DNA of 64,000 bases from Flavobacteriales bacterium (GCA_947497485.1 CANMHB010000014.1:1-64000), one strand, 5' to 3'; shown: positions 31,120 to 41,141, counted from the first letter of the stretch. Program-made: numbers and translations. Notes: generated by a model not told the origin, from the sequence alone.

Positions 31120-33566
31120 TTTCCTTTCTTTTTTGAGAAAAGTTTTTTCGCATCAAGGTAGTCGAGCCAATAAATTACTTTTATAGAAACACTGTTTGTT
31201 GGGCCATTATTAAAGGTCGAACGTAAGTTATAAAAGTAGTTCTCGGCTACCTTATCATCTGACGTGAAAATCGAATTTTTCCAAACTACATTGATTTCAC
31301 TTCCGGGAAGGAATACCCAGCGATAAACTAAATCAATAGTAAAGGCATTGAAATTGATGTTGTAGGCGGAATTTCCATTTTCATCCAATCCGCTGTAATT
31401 ATTGAGTTCTGAAAGACTTCCGTCCAAATTAAGTTTGTAAAAGGAAAGGTAATTGATCGATGAACGGTAATGTCTTAATCTGAAAGTCAATCCCATGCGA
31501 TTGGTAATGTTGTAATCGAAATTAATAGCGCTTGTAATATCAATTCTATTTCTTCCTCCGAAGACGATTTCACTCGTTGTATCAACAGGTATTCCAAATG
31601 GAACGGCGTATCCTTGTGAATTTAGTTGAAAGGCATGTGTCCACTCAGGAATTACAAAAACATGATCTGATAACCTAAATCGTGGTTTAATGTAATAATC
31701 ATACTCCTTCCAACCCGGACTTGAGATATAGGAATAATTGATCCCAGCATCGAGTGCAATCTTTTTTTGATAGTTTGATGAAATCCACCCACCAATTGTT
31801 TGCCAGGATGGATAATTGAAAACGCGTCCCCACGTTCGAGGTTCAAAATAATCTCTGTAATCGGTGAATGCACCATTCAAACGAACACCAGCAGCGTTAA
31901 ATTTGCTCGAAACCATTACAAAATTTCCATCCCAATAAGATCCCGTATAAACGTTCGGATTATACAAACGACTCATTGAAATCGAGCCACTGTATATGAT
32001 TCGAGTTAGTTTTGACCATTTTGGATTGAATATGCGATAAGCACTGGAAATTTCAATATTTCTACGATTATTCATCGCATTAAAACCCAGGTCATTTGGA
32101 TCATATTTATCAGACTCTTCTAAATATCCAACGCCATAAATAAATGCTCCGCGTTGTTTATTAAAATTTAAATTGTAATTGTAACCCAATTCGATGGATT
32201 CTTTATTTAACTTGGCTGAAAGGGTTGTTTTTCCGTTGAAATTGAACTTATTATCATTCGTATTCACATTGAAATTGAACCCACTGACATTCGCGTCATA
32301 AAAACTACCTGCTCGCCAGACATTTGTGTTTGTAAAAGTGATTGAACTATTATTTTTTAAATTTTGATCAAAAACCAACACATTGTAGTTCGTTAGTGGA
32401 GAAGCCAAAATTTCACGTTCTTCTTTGGTGATTTTATTAACGGCAGTAGCATATTGTGGCGCTGTAATTCCGTTGAAAACGCCAACTCCTAAACCGTTTT
32501 TTAATCTTCCAGAGACCTTGCTCGCATTATATAATTGGGTAGTTGAGGCTAAGTTTGAAAGGTATTCATCATCATTCAATAAAGTTCTTAGAACCGATTG
32601 AGGTGCTTGAACACCAATTCTACGACTGTAAAACAATCCCGCTTTTGTAAATAACTCCGTGCCTTCAGTGAAAAACTGTCGATTCTCGTTAAATTGAAGT
32701 TCAAATGGACTAATATTCAGAACTTGTTGATCAAAAACAACTTGGCCAAAGTCTGGAACGAGTGTCACATCTAACGTTAACGCTTCGTTTATTCCATATT
32801 TGATATCCATTCCACCATTCAATGAGGTTGTTGTTCCATCTGCTTTTGAATGATTCAAATAGGATGAAACATAAGGCATGAGTGCCAATCTTAAAGGCGG
32901 ATCAATGTTCTCTATTCCAACTACATCGCCAGCTTCAAGTAAATAATTTTCTAAATCAGGTTTAACTGGGCTCCAAGTTGATTCCTCTCGGTAACGACTA
33001 ATTTGTCGTGAAAAATTGATTCCCCAATCTTGTACTTGTTTTTTTGGGAAACGAATTGCTGAGAAAGGAATTCGAATTTCCGCAATCCAAGCTGTGTCTG
33101 TAATTTTTACTGAGCTGTTCCAAACCAAATTCAATTGGTCATTAAATTCCATGCTGGAAATTTTAAAATCTAACTGAACACCTTTACTTGTGACACCAAA
33201 CCCAAACCCATTTTGATCGTCGTTGTAGGTGTCCAAGAAAATCCCAAAAACATCTAAATTGGCGTTGTAATCATCCCTTAGTGATAATACTTGAGAAACA
33301 GAATCCTTCTGATCAAAGCAAACAGCAGAAAAATAAATTGATTCATGGTCATAGCAAATAGAAACTTTGGTATCACGTGTTGCAGGTTTACCAGGATAGG
33401 GTTTGATTTGGGTAAAGCTATTTGAATAATATGAGTTTGACCATGAAAGTTCATTCAGCTCTCCATCAATGGTTATTTTTTCATTTATGTGTTTGGCTTC
33501 CAGTTTCTTTTGTCCGAAAATGGATACGTAAACGAAAAACAATAACAAGGATAACGCTATTTTCAC
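31116..33566 (-). CDS. DUF5916 outer-membrane protein with CBM9-like domain
   Basis: 816 residues with a signal peptide ending near FGQKK. Residues about 20-210 form a carbohydrate-binding-module-9-like domain (KITIDGELNELSW, then the FGIFLDTYNDDQNGFGF segment). The remainder is rich in alternating aromatic and polar residues and looks like a beta-barrel. The family is widespread in Bacteroidota, with no firm function; surface binding of glycans is plausible. Translation starts at a GTG (33566-33564), with a TACTTTTG promoter box 5 nt upstream. Confidence 0.85.
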   Translation of the reverse strand: MKIALSLLLFFVYVSIFGQKKLEAKHINEKITIDGELNELSWSNSYYSNSFTQIKPYPGKPATRDTKVSICYDHESIYFSAVCFDQKDSVSQVLSLRDDYNANLDVFGIFLDTYNDDQNGFGFGVTSKGVQLDFKISSMEFNDQLNLVWNSSVKITDTAWIAEIRIPFSAIRFPKKQVQDWGINFSRQISRYREESTWSPVKPDLENYLLEAGDVVGIENIDPPLRLALMPYVSSYLNHSKADGTTTSLNGGMDIKYGINEALTLDVTLVPDFGQVVFDQQVLNISPFELQFNENRQFFTEGTELFTKAGLFYSRRIGVQAPQSVLRTLLNDDEYLSNLASTTQLYNASKVSGRLKNGLGVGVFNGITAPQYATAVNKITKEEREILASPLTNYNVLVFDQNLKNNSSITFTNTNVWRAGSFYDANVSGFNFNVNTNDNKFNFNGKTTLSAKLNKESIELGYNYNLNFNKQRGAFIYGVGYLEESDKYDPNDLGFNAMNNRRNIEISSAYRIFNPKWSKLTRIIYSGSISMSRLYNPNVYTGSYWDGNFVMVSSKFNAAGVRLNGAFTDYRDYFEPRTWGRVFNYPSWQTIGGWISSNYQKKIALDAGINYSYISSPGWKEYDYYIKPRFRLSDHVFVIPEWTHAFQLNSQGYAVPFGIPVDTTSEIVFGGRNRIDITSAINFDYNITNRMGLTFRLRHYRSSINYLSFYKLNLDGSLSELNNYSGLDENGNSAYNINFNAFTIDLVYRWVFLPGSEINVVWKNSIFTSDDKVAENYFYNLRSTFNNGPTNSVSIKVIYWLDYLDAKKLFSKKKGN

Positions 33567-33571
33567 GGCTT

Positions 33572-33579
33572 CAAAAGTA
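33572..33579 (-). promoter_or_regulatory. TAnnTTTG box of the DUF5916 gene
   Basis: The minus strand reads TACTTTTG, 5 nt before the GTG start. A TTTG about 22 bp upstream, near 33602-33605, could be the -33 element. Confidence 0.5.
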
Positions 33580-33654
33580 ATTCATTGCATTTAGATAAAC
33601 CCAAAAAAATGACAAATGGTTCAATCCAATTTTGTAAGGAACTTATGTTGGAGA

Positions 33655-34344
33655 TTATTTTTTAGCAACCACATGTAAACATTCCTCCCAACGTTCAAAG
33701 GTCACCCAGCAGCGTTTTTCATTTTTCAAATCCAATAGAATTTTTGAAATAGATTCTTGAAGAAACGTTAATTCGCAGTTATCAATCGCTCTTGGCGTAT
33801 TGAAACGTGAAAATGAAAAATCGAAACTATTTCCATTCAAATGAGGACTTCGTTTAACTGCCGTTCGGTTGTTTTTAACTAGTTTTGAAACAGTGTAAAG
33901 CGTTCTTGTCATTGACGTTACAATTAGTTTTGTTCCTTCCAGTGGCGTTTTAATCAATGCTTTTTCAAAACGAATACCAATTGTATCGAGCAATTCCTTC
34001 GAATATGGTGTTAACACAGCATACGAATATTGAAAAGTATCCAATACAAAACCATTATTTGCCTCTACACCAACAAGTTTACTAGACTTTATTTTTCTTC
34101 TCAATTCACGCAAATCTGCGGAATGCTTCACCCCTTCTCTTTCAGATCTCGCAATGTAATCTTTCAAATAATTATTTAGTCGACTACTAAATTGATTCTT
34201 TGAATAAACGCTACAATCGAACTCAGAATTTGGTTTCAAATGAAAAAACCTGCGTACTTTACGGTTGATATTCTCCTTCTGCATCAAACCCATTGTGATG
34301 AGAACGATGGAAACTGCAATCGTAAGTCCGGAAAATAACTTCAT
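33655..34344 (-). CDS. DUF5715 family protein (M15 peptidase-like)
   Basis: 229 residues with an N-terminal signal or anchor (about 2-22). The C-terminal half contains LIVTSMTRT and the HLNGNSFDFSFSRF segment, the pattern of DUF5715 proteins that resemble M15/VanY-like D,D-peptidases (an SxxRT motif and H-x6-D). A final HxxH-type zinc site is only partly visible near ECLHVV. A role in peptidoglycan processing in the periplasm is inferred. Confidence 0.75.
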   Translation of the reverse strand: MKLFSGLTIAVSIVLITMGLMQKENINRKVRRFFHLKPNSEFDCSVYSKNQFSSRLNNYLKDYIARSEREGVKHSADLRELRRKIKSSKLVGVEANNGFVLDTFQYSYAVLTPYSKELLDTIGIRFEKALIKTPLEGTKLIVTSMTRTLYTVSKLVKNNRTAVKRSPHLNGNSFDFSFSRFNTPRAIDNCELTFLQESISKILLDLKNEKRCWVTFERWEECLHVVAKK

Positions 34345-34351
34345 GTTTTTG

Positions 34352-34359
34352 CAAAAATA
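34352..34359 (-). promoter_or_regulatory. TAnnTTTG box of the DUF5715 gene
   Basis: The minus strand reads TATTTTTG, 7 nt before the ATG. No clear -33 element was seen. Confidence 0.45.
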
Positions 34360-34435
34360 ATGAGAAGTAGATTAATTAGTTGCTTATTTATTATTTCTAG
34401 TGCTTTTGATCCCAAAATAATCATTTCCAATAAAA

Positions 34436-34455
34436 AAGGGAGCACTAACTCCCTT
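34436..34455 (-). terminator. Terminator after the ZU5-like gene
   Basis: Arms aagggag and ctccctt flank a 6-nt loop. On the minus strand the hairpin lies 43 nt after the stop of the gene at 34499-35881 and is followed by six T residues. Confidence 0.8.
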
Positions 34456-34498
34456 AAATATTTGCCAACAGATTTAGCTTTCTTTTTTGAGAATTAAC

Positions 34499-35881
34499 TT
34501 AAAGCATCAGTGTTCGTAAATCTTCATAATTTAACTTTTTAGTAGAAAACGCACGTTTGTTTTCAAAATAAGGGCTAATATCATTTTTGTTCAATTGTTT
34601 CAAGAAGGAACTATTCGAAATATAAGCAAACGAACCGTCAGGCAATGAAGCGACAAGTTCTACCTCATCATCAATCACTGGTAAAGACTTCCACTCCGAA
34701 GGATAATAGGTTAAAACCGTGTTCTGATTTTTACAAATCATGATAAGCTTCATGCGGTTAATAGTAATATCAACGTCTTTTTGAAAATCAAAAGAGGCAT
34801 TTATTTTTGCTAAAATTTGCGTTTGCTTCAATTTATCAATGTTATAAATCCCGAAGCCATTTGCTGTAAACGAATTAAGCATGGCAGATTCTTGCATGAT
34901 TCGCTCTTCTTCCTTTTCTCTTTTTTGAAGTACAACAGTAAAATCTTGCAAAGCAGTTTGATATTGAGCCATCAATCTTTCCATGTCTTTTTTATTGATA
35001 TCTGGAGATGCTTCTACGGTGATTGAATCTCTGAAAATATTGCCTTTGTGATCATTTTTATTGGAGGCAAATGTTATTCTAAATTGTTTTTTCTGATTAT
35101 TAATGAGCTCAATGTTAATTTTATCCCAGTTGACTCTCATTGCCCGCATTATTGCATCTTCATCGTGACTGGATAGCAATTGCCAATCAACACCATCCCA
35201 AGTTCTCAGATGAGGCATATTGTCATCACTAGCAAGTTGGAAAACAATATCCTTTTTTGGTTTCTTTGGCTTTTTAGGTAATTTGGGCAAGTTGGCGAGC
35301 GCGGTATCTCTTCGTGTATTTTTTCGATTCACAAAAGTTCCTTCTTGCTCCCAACTTTGATTTTCGCTTAAATACCATAATTTAAAATTTTTATCGGGTT
35401 TTTCATTACTGGCAATGTCAACACTTACTTCACTGCCTTCTTTTAAACCCATCTCTTCGTCGCCATTGAAAACCCGCATTTCAACCATTCCCATAGATTC
35501 TAGGTATTTCGAACGATCCTCGCTCATCTGCATCGGTATGCCCGACAAAAATATTTCTTTTGCTTCATGCATTTCCCTAAAACGAAATTCTACCTCTCCT
35601 TCGACTTTCTGGCCGTTTTTGTCGACGATCGAATTTGCTGGAATTTCAACATGCGTTCCATTTGGTCGGTGATAAATGAGTCCTTCACTGGCGTTGAATT
35701 TCATTATTTCAAACGGAACTCCATTTTTAATTGGTTCGTGTATACCCAATTCGATTACTTCTGATTCTAGAACAGGTTTTGGAAGTGGAGCATTTAAAAA
35801 ATGGTAAATTCCTATTGCAATCCCTACTGCTGAAAGCACTGAAAAAGAAGCAATTCCTTTTTGTTTATTACTTAATTTCAT
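34499..35881 (-). CDS. Membrane-anchored protein with ZU5-like region
   Basis: 460 residues. One membrane helix near residues 11-30 is followed by a beta-rich region in which GTHVEIPANSIVDKNGQKVE resembles ZU5-like domains of Bacteroidota surface proteins. A basic Lys-Pro-rich linker (about 200-212) and a helical segment near 300-340 come next. I do not recognise a precise family. It starts 2 nt after the stop of the beta-propeller gene, so the two are translated together and may act together at the cell envelope. Confidence 0.7.
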   Translation of the reverse strand: MKLSNKQKGIASFSVLSAVGIAIGIYHFLNAPLPKPVLESEVIELGIHEPIKNGVPFEIMKFNASEGLIYHRPNGTHVEIPANSIVDKNGQKVEGEVEFRFREMHEAKEIFLSGIPMQMSEDRSKYLESMGMVEMRVFNGDEEMGLKEGSEVSVDIASNEKPDKNFKLWYLSENQSWEQEGTFVNRKNTRRDTALANLPKLPKKPKKPKKDIVFQLASDDNMPHLRTWDGVDWQLLSSHDEDAIMRAMRVNWDKINIELINNQKKQFRITFASNKNDHKGNIFRDSITVEASPDINKKDMERLMAQYQTALQDFTVVLQKREKEEERIMQESAMLNSFTANGFGIYNIDKLKQTQILAKINASFDFQKDVDITINRMKLIMICKNQNTVLTYYPSEWKSLPVIDDEVELVASLPDGSFAYISNSSFLKQLNKNDISPYFENKRAFSTKKLNYEDLRTLML

Positions 35882-35883
35882 GA

Positions 35884-37251
35884 TTATTTATTTAAAATTT
35901 TAATACCTGATTCCAATTCTATGCACGATAATTTATTTGAATCATCTGCAATTAACAAGTCTAATTTCCCGTCCTTATTTACATCTAAAAAAACGGGTGT
36001 AAACTCACTTCTTTCCTGAAAATCAATGGTCTTCATGATTTTTCCGGTTTTGACATTGTAGCAAGTAAATTCGTTTGAATCTTCATGCAGTATTGAAATA
36101 CACGGTTGATTCTGATAACTAATCAATTGATTTGAAATAAAATGGGAATAATAATAATCTTCTTTTTTTGTCTTTTTCTCCAAGTCATTTTTTCCTTTCA
36201 ATTTAATCTGATCATCAAATTGGAAAATTTTCTCGCCGTTGCAAAATATTTTTGTGTCTGGAATTCTTTTAAATCTGTGAAGTTGGATATCCTCATCAAT
36301 TAATTCTGATTGTATCATTTTACCTTTTAAATTAAAGTGAACCATGTGGAACTTATAGCCATCTGTTCGATTCGAATTAGGGATAATTTTATAGCTATAT
36401 GCCGGAAAAACAACTGTTTTTTCTCCAGATTCATTTGTTTTAAAAATGATCGATTCTGCCCCGCAAGCAATGTTCAACTTGCTCGGATCACGCCAATCTT
36501 TGGTTTTGTCATCGGTATCAAAACGGTATAAAATATTCCCAGTTTTTCCGTCTACAGAATAAAACTCATCAATATTAACGAAGACTAAATCTTTAATTCC
36601 ATCAGCATTTAGATCCTCAAGTATTGGTTTTTCATTGAAGAGGTATCCTGAATCGAAATGGGTTTTAATCTTGAAAACAAGTCGATTATCTCCCATTTTC
36701 CAACCTTCAAACGAATCGTGAAAATGTTGCCAAATGGTTTCGCCATCAGCGGGATTAATTGCTCTCAACTCGCCTACTTCGGTTCCAAAAACGATTATCT
36801 CCTTGCCATCAACATTGATTACAACAGACTCACACTCAACATCACCAGATATGGGAAGAGAATATTTGATTTTCCCGTTGAGTTCGGCACAAATAAATTC
36901 ATCATTGTCGTTTCCGAAGTAAAGGAGGTTATTATGAATTAATGTTCCGTTGACGTCCAAATCACCAAAAGATCCATGTGCGAAATTCCTAACTTGTTTA
37001 CCGGTAACTCTATTTATGATATGAATGCCGTTTCGATCATCCGTAAGGTAGGGATCCATATAATTATCGCCATTTGAGCCTATAATTAAATAAGAAGGGG
37101 TTAACGAAACATTCGTTCTGTATGAGGTTTTTCCGATTTCTACAGACCATTTTAAATCTTTGGAATTGGTTATTTCAAAATTTTCATCATTCTTTAAAAA
37201 ACTCATGAAAATTAAAAAGCCCGGAATTGTAATTAAAAATCTCTTTCGCAT
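35884..37251 (-). CDS. Secreted beta-propeller (PQQ/WD40-like) protein
   Basis: 455 residues with an N-terminal hydrophobic segment (FLITIPGFLIFMSF) that can act as signal or anchor. Repeated blades such as INPADGETIWQHF and VDGKTGNILYRF are typical of PQQ-like propellers, and DVNKDGKLDLLIADD near the C terminus resembles an FG-GAP calcium-binding repeat. Probably an extracytoplasmic binding protein. It is the first gene of a two-gene unit with the ZU5-like protein. Confidence 0.75.
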   Translation of the reverse strand: MRKRFLITIPGFLIFMSFLKNDENFEITNSKDLKWSVEIGKTSYRTNVSLTPSYLIIGSNGDNYMDPYLTDDRNGIHIINRVTGKQVRNFAHGSFGDLDVNGTLIHNNLLYFGNDNDEFICAELNGKIKYSLPISGDVECESVVINVDGKEIIVFGTEVGELRAINPADGETIWQHFHDSFEGWKMGDNRLVFKIKTHFDSGYLFNEKPILEDLNADGIKDLVFVNIDEFYSVDGKTGNILYRFDTDDKTKDWRDPSKLNIACGAESIIFKTNESGEKTVVFPAYSYKIIPNSNRTDGYKFHMVHFNLKGKMIQSELIDEDIQLHRFKRIPDTKIFCNGEKIFQFDDQIKLKGKNDLEKKTKKEDYYYSHFISNQLISYQNQPCISILHEDSNEFTCYNVKTGKIMKTIDFQERSEFTPVFLDVNKDGKLDLLIADDSNKLSCIELESGIKILNK

Positions 37252-37426
37252 AACTCATCTTTTAATTTGTGGGTACAATTAATAGAAATGAGTTAGTTGG
37301 TTTTGGTTACGGATTTTTTTTAGGTGAGAAGGAATGTTTGTTTTACTAATCTTGACTTATAGAGTGCCCTTTTGATGAATTTGTGGTGGTATTTAGAGAA
37401 GGATTGCAAATCCTTCGAAGCCTGGT

Positions 37427-38782
37427 TTACTTCCCGATACAAAATCGTTCAAATATCGTCCCGAGGATATCCCGGTCGATTTCGATCTCACCGGTTATAT
37501 TTCCAAGCGAACGCATCGCAGCGCGAATATCCAAAGCGATGAAATCACCTGTTGTTCCATTTTCGAGATCAATGCTTACTTTTTCAAGTGCTTCAGCTGT
37601 TTTTTGCAGAGAATCGTAGTGACGGGCGTTTGAAACAATCGTTTCATTTTGAATATCGTAATTTCCAACTACAAGATCAACCAATTTTTGTTTCAGTGAA
37701 TCAATGCCGGTTCCGTTTTTGGCGCTGATTGAAATTTCCGCGGTTACTTGAGAGTCAAGGTCAATTTTGTTTGCAATAGCGATGACTTTCTTATCGGGAT
37801 ATTTTTCGATTAATTCCAATTGCCAACGTTTTACTTCCTCAACACTTGTTGGGTTGGATGCATCCGCCAAACAAAGCACAATCGTTGCCTGTTCAATTTT
37901 CTCAAACGAGCGCTCGATTCCTAATGCTTCAATTTCTTCAGCTCCTTCGCGAATGCCCGCTGTATCTATTAATCGAAAAAGAATTCCATCGATGTTTAAC
38001 GTTTCCTCGATTACATCTCTTGTTGTTCCGGCAATATTGCTAACAATCGCACGATTCTCACCCAAAAGCTGATTCAATAACGTACTTTTTCCTGTGTTTG
38101 GTGCACCGACAATCGCAACTGGAACGCCATTTTTCAGTGCATTTCCAAGTGAAAATGATTGTGAAAGACGATTCACTCTTTGCAAAACGTCCGCTACTAA
38201 TTTCTTTAATTCAGTTCGGTCCGCAAATTCAACATCTTCTTCGCCAAAATCTAATTCTAGCTCAATCATAGCAGCGAAATGAATGAGTTTTTCTCGCAAT
38301 TGTTTCAATTGATTTGAAAACGTTCCTCGCAATTGCTTAAGGGCAATTTCATGCGCTTGCTTGGATTGAGAGGCAATCAAATCCGCCACTGCCTCCGCTT
38401 GTGATAGATCCAATTTGCCATTTATGAAAGCTCTTTTCGTAAACTCTCCTGGTTCGGCCATTCGAAAACCATTGGAAGTCAAAACGCTCAAAATTTCTTG
38501 CTGAATAAAGGTTGATCCATGACATGAAATCTCAACGCTTTCCTCACCCGTAAAACTATTTCCTTCGTGAAATATCGTTATCAGAACCTCATCAATTGGA
38601 GTTGCTGCTGAATCACTGAGAACTCCGAAATGAGCGGTATGAGAAAACTGCTTTTTGAGGTCTTTCGAGAAAAATGGATTAACCAGCGATATAGCGTCTT
38701 TCCCTGATGCTCGAATTACAGCAATTGCCCCTACTCCATTTGCAGTAGCTAAAGCACATATCGGTTCGTTTTCAAAAGACAT
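37427..38782 (-). CDS. mnmE: tRNA uridine-5-carboxymethylaminomethyl modification GTPase
   Basis: 451 residues. The N-terminal folate-binding domain is followed by a central helical domain carrying an inserted G domain: G1 GAPNTGKST at 226-234, G3 DTAGIRE, G4 NKID. The C-terminal FCIGK holds the catalytic cysteine. With MnmG it modifies the wobble uridine of several tRNAs, including tRNA-Gln(TTG), which is encoded in this window. A TAACTTTG box lies 4 nt before the ATG. Confidence 0.97.
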   Translation of the reverse strand: MSFENEPICALATANGVGAIAVIRASGKDAISLVNPFFSKDLKKQFSHTAHFGVLSDSAATPIDEVLITIFHEGNSFTGEESVEISCHGSTFIQQEILSVLTSNGFRMAEPGEFTKRAFINGKLDLSQAEAVADLIASQSKQAHEIALKQLRGTFSNQLKQLREKLIHFAAMIELELDFGEEDVEFADRTELKKLVADVLQRVNRLSQSFSLGNALKNGVPVAIVGAPNTGKSTLLNQLLGENRAIVSNIAGTTRDVIEETLNIDGILFRLIDTAGIREGAEEIEALGIERSFEKIEQATIVLCLADASNPTSVEEVKRWQLELIEKYPDKKVIAIANKIDLDSQVTAEISISAKNGTGIDSLKQKLVDLVVGNYDIQNETIVSNARHYDSLQKTAEALEKVSIDLENGTTGDFIALDIRAAMRSLGNITGEIEIDRDILGTIFERFCIGK

Positions 38783-38786
38783 GGAA

Positions 38787-38794
38787 CAAAGTTA
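38787..38794 (-). promoter_or_regulatory. TAnnTTTG box of mnmE
   Basis: The minus strand reads TAACTTTG, 4 nt before the mnmE ATG. It also lies just beyond the terminator that follows the DUF3127 gene on the same strand. Confidence 0.5.
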
Positions 38795-38804
38795 GGCAAA
38801 TAAA

Positions 38805-38829
38805 AAAGGTGAAGATTAACCTCACCTTT
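38805..38829 (-). terminator. Terminator after the DUF3127 gene
   Basis: Arms aaaggtga and tcaccttt flank a 9-nt loop; on the minus strand the hairpin is followed by a T run and lies 23 nt after the DUF3127 stop. Confidence 0.8.
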
Positions 38830-38851
38830 CAAATTTATTTTCAGGTAACGC

Positions 38852-39253
38852 TTAAAATGGCAAGTCGTCTGAATCGTCATTTTCAGAGATTACACTTGAC
38901 GTTGTGTTTGCAGTTGCAGCAGGAATTGGATCCAAGTTCATAGCTGAAGGGCCACCAGCAGGAATTGCTGAACCTTGACCAACACGCTCAATTCTCCACG
39001 CTTCAATTGTATTGAAATACTTCACTTCACCTTGTGGGCTCGTCCATTCTCTTCCGCGCAGATTGAAAGAAACTTCTACTTGCTCATTTGCTTGAAAGTT
39101 GTCCAACAAAGCACATTTGTCTTGAGTCGCTTGAAATGAAATCAACTGCGGATATTGATCTTGCGTTTCGATAACAAATTCTCTTTTTGAAAATCGATCG
39201 GAAACAACTTGGGTTGGGTTTATTACTTTAAGGGTTCCTGATAATTTAAACAT
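38852..39253 (-). CDS. DUF3127 family protein
   Basis: 133 residues. Residues 1-95 form an OB-fold-like beta domain (LSGTLKVINPTQVVSDRFSK, then the FNLRGREW segment). The tail is Ala/Pro-rich and ends in acidic ENDDSDDLPF, much like the C-terminal tip of single-stranded DNA-binding proteins. Known only as a conserved Bacteroidota family; nucleic-acid binding is inferred from the tail and fold. Confidence 0.85.
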   Translation of the reverse strand: MFKLSGTLKVINPTQVVSDRFSKREFVIETQDQYPQLISFQATQDKCALLDNFQANEQVEVSFNLRGREWTSPQGEVKYFNTIEAWRIERVGQGSAIPAGGPSAMNLDPIPAATANTTSSVISENDDSDDLPF

Positions 39254-39276
39254 GTTTACTCGTATTTATTAATTTA

Positions 39277-40170
39277 TTAATTGTTGAAAGAAAGCAAGGT
39301 CATCCAAGCTTCCTCTAGTTTGTTTTCTTTTAATAATTCACTTGCTCGAACGTGTAGTTTCTGCTCGAGTTCGGAAGGATTCTCTTCTAAAGTTAAAAAT
39401 AATTCACTTAATTCAAGCAATTTATATTCGTTTACATCCGTTTCATTTGGAAGTGACTCAATTCCGGCTAAATGCCCTAATTCATTTCCTGTTAAAATTT
39501 TACTAGTTCGAATATCAATAGGTAATGCATCAAATCCAATTCCGCAGGTTGTTATCGGTTTTTTAATTTCAAACATAGAAGAGTTATCAGCTCTACAGTA
39601 CCAATCGCCACCCATACGTGAAACCAAATCAATTTTATGCTGATCAATCATTCCGTTGGCATCCAAAACAGCTTCATTGATGTGGATTTTAACAACTTCT
39701 GAAATAATCAAGTTACCAGCGCCACCTTGATGACCAAGTTCGATTACTTCATTTACCTTGCATTCAAATTGAACAGGAGACTCTGCAACGCGGAAAGGCT
39801 TTACCAAATCAGATTTAACCGCTGTAAAACCAGCTTTTTCAAATTCACTCACCCCAGGAGCATAAGGCGAACTTGCCAAACTCATCTGATGAACAATGTC
39901 GTAATTTACAACGTTGATGACCACCTCAGGAACAACTTTGACATTATTATAAGTATCCTTCGTTGTATTGCTTCTACCAGAACGAGCCGGAGAGAAAATC
40001 ATAATCGGAGGATTCGCACTAAAGACATTAAAAAAGCTGAATGGCGCCAAATTCGCATTTCCATCCGCATCGACAGTTGATGCAAAAGCAATAGGACGTG
40101 GACCAACGGCACCAAGTAGATATTGATGAAGTTTTGGAATTGGAAGTTCTTTTGGGTCTAAGGTTAGCAT
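39277..40170 (-). CDS. Flavin reductase-like domain protein
   Basis: 297 residues. The N-terminal 200 residues are the FMN-binding split-barrel of the flavin reductase family (YLLGAVGPRPIAFASTVD, then the NLAPFSFFNVFSANPP segment). Members reduce flavin with NAD(P)H or act as flavoprotein oxidoreductases. The C-terminal 90 residues form a helical extension. A TAATTTTG box (40194-40187) lies 16 nt before the start. Confidence 0.88.
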   Translation of the reverse strand: MLTLDPKELPIPKLHQYLLGAVGPRPIAFASTVDADGNANLAPFSFFNVFSANPPIMIFSPARSGRSNTTKDTYNNVKVVPEVVINVVNYDIVHQMSLASSPYAPGVSEFEKAGFTAVKSDLVKPFRVAESPVQFECKVNEVIELGHQGGAGNLIISEVVKIHINEAVLDANGMIDQHKIDLVSRMGGDWYCRADNSSMFEIKKPITTCGIGFDALPIDIRTSKILTGNELGHLAGIESLPNETDVNEYKLLELSELFLTLEENPSELEQKLHVRASELLKENKLEEAWMTLLSFNN

Positions 40171-40278
40171 TTTGCAAACTTTTCCTCAAAATTAAGTTTA
40201 ATTCAGTTTCGGTTTTTGGCATTTTTATAGTATTTATTCACAGATTGTTTTCTTACCTTTAATTGTTTTTTTATAACT

Positions 40279-41133
40279 ATGAATCAAGCTTATTTTATTT
40301 TTCTCTTTTTTGTTTTCGGATTTAATTTGATGCTTTTTGGTCAAAATAAGAAAGATCAAAATGAAAAAAAGACCGGGAAATGGATTTTTACTGGGGCAGA
40401 CAGGCCTGAATCCGGGATTGCAAAAGATGGCAAAGTGGAGGAAGGGTATTTTGTTAATGGTCGAAAAGAAGGCGTTTGGATAAAATATCACAAGGATGGG
40501 AAAAGTATAAAATTGAAAGGAAATTATAACAATAACCGTCCAGACGGTGAATACAAACGCTATTTCAAGGATGGGAAATTAAAAGAATCAGGGTCTTTTA
40601 GTAAAGATCAGTTTAAAGGTGAATTGATTCGCTATCATGCGAATGGAAAAATCGCTTATCAGGGAAGTTACAACAATTCAGGGACAGAATCAGGCGTAAT
40701 TAAATACTTTCATGAGAATGGAAATTTAGCACTAGAGTATACCGCTAAGAATAATTCGTTGGAAGGGAAAATTACGAGATATTATGAAGACGGATCAGTA
40801 AAAGAAAGCTTTGTAATTCAATCCAATGGGAAGATTCAAAATGTTCAGAAGTTTGAACAAAAAGAAAAACCGAAAACTGAAGTTAATGATAAGAAGGAAA
40901 AATCAAAAGTTATTTATCCTCCAAAAATCAAGAACCCAAACACAAAAGGTGTGCGATTTGAGCCCAATGGATACAATAAAATTTATAACGAAAACGATGA
41001 TATTTGGATGGATGGTGACTTTAAAAACGGACAACTTTGGGATGGCAAAGTACGTGATTATGATAAAAACGGAATTTTAAATAAAATTAGGGTTTTCAAG
41101 AAAGGTGTTTACCATTCTGACGGTCAGCTCTAA
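40279..41133 (+). CDS. MORN-repeat protein, YwqK-like
   Basis: 284 residues with a signal peptide ending near FGQNK. From about residue 50 come six or more MORN_2 repeats of the form G-x-Y-x-N-G-x-x-x-G-x-W/Y (GYFVNGRKEGVWIKYHKDGK, then GNYNNNRPDGEYKRY and others). A Lys/Glu-rich linker (about 195-215) separates a final repeat pair. The YwqK name comes from a group labelled antitoxin, but no toxin gene is adjacent, and secretion argues for an envelope role. Confidence 0.8.
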   Translation: MNQAYFIFLFFVFGFNLMLFGQNKKDQNEKKTGKWIFTGADRPESGIAKDGKVEEGYFVNGRKEGVWIKYHKDGKSIKLKGNYNNNRPDGEYKRYFKDGKLKESGSFSKDQFKGELIRYHANGKIAYQGSYNNSGTESGVIKYFHENGNLALEYTAKNNSLEGKITRYYEDGSVKESFVIQSNGKIQNVQKFEQKEKPKTEVNDKKEKSKVIYPPKIKNPNTKGVRFEPNGYNKIYNENDDIWMDGDFKNGQLWDGKVRDYDKNGILNKIRVFKKGVYHSDGQL

Positions 41134-41141
41134 AATCAATT

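Noticed and set aside
40279..41133. YwqK-type toxin-antitoxin system
   Set aside because: MORN repeats support the family name, but the protein is secreted and no toxin gene is adjacent.
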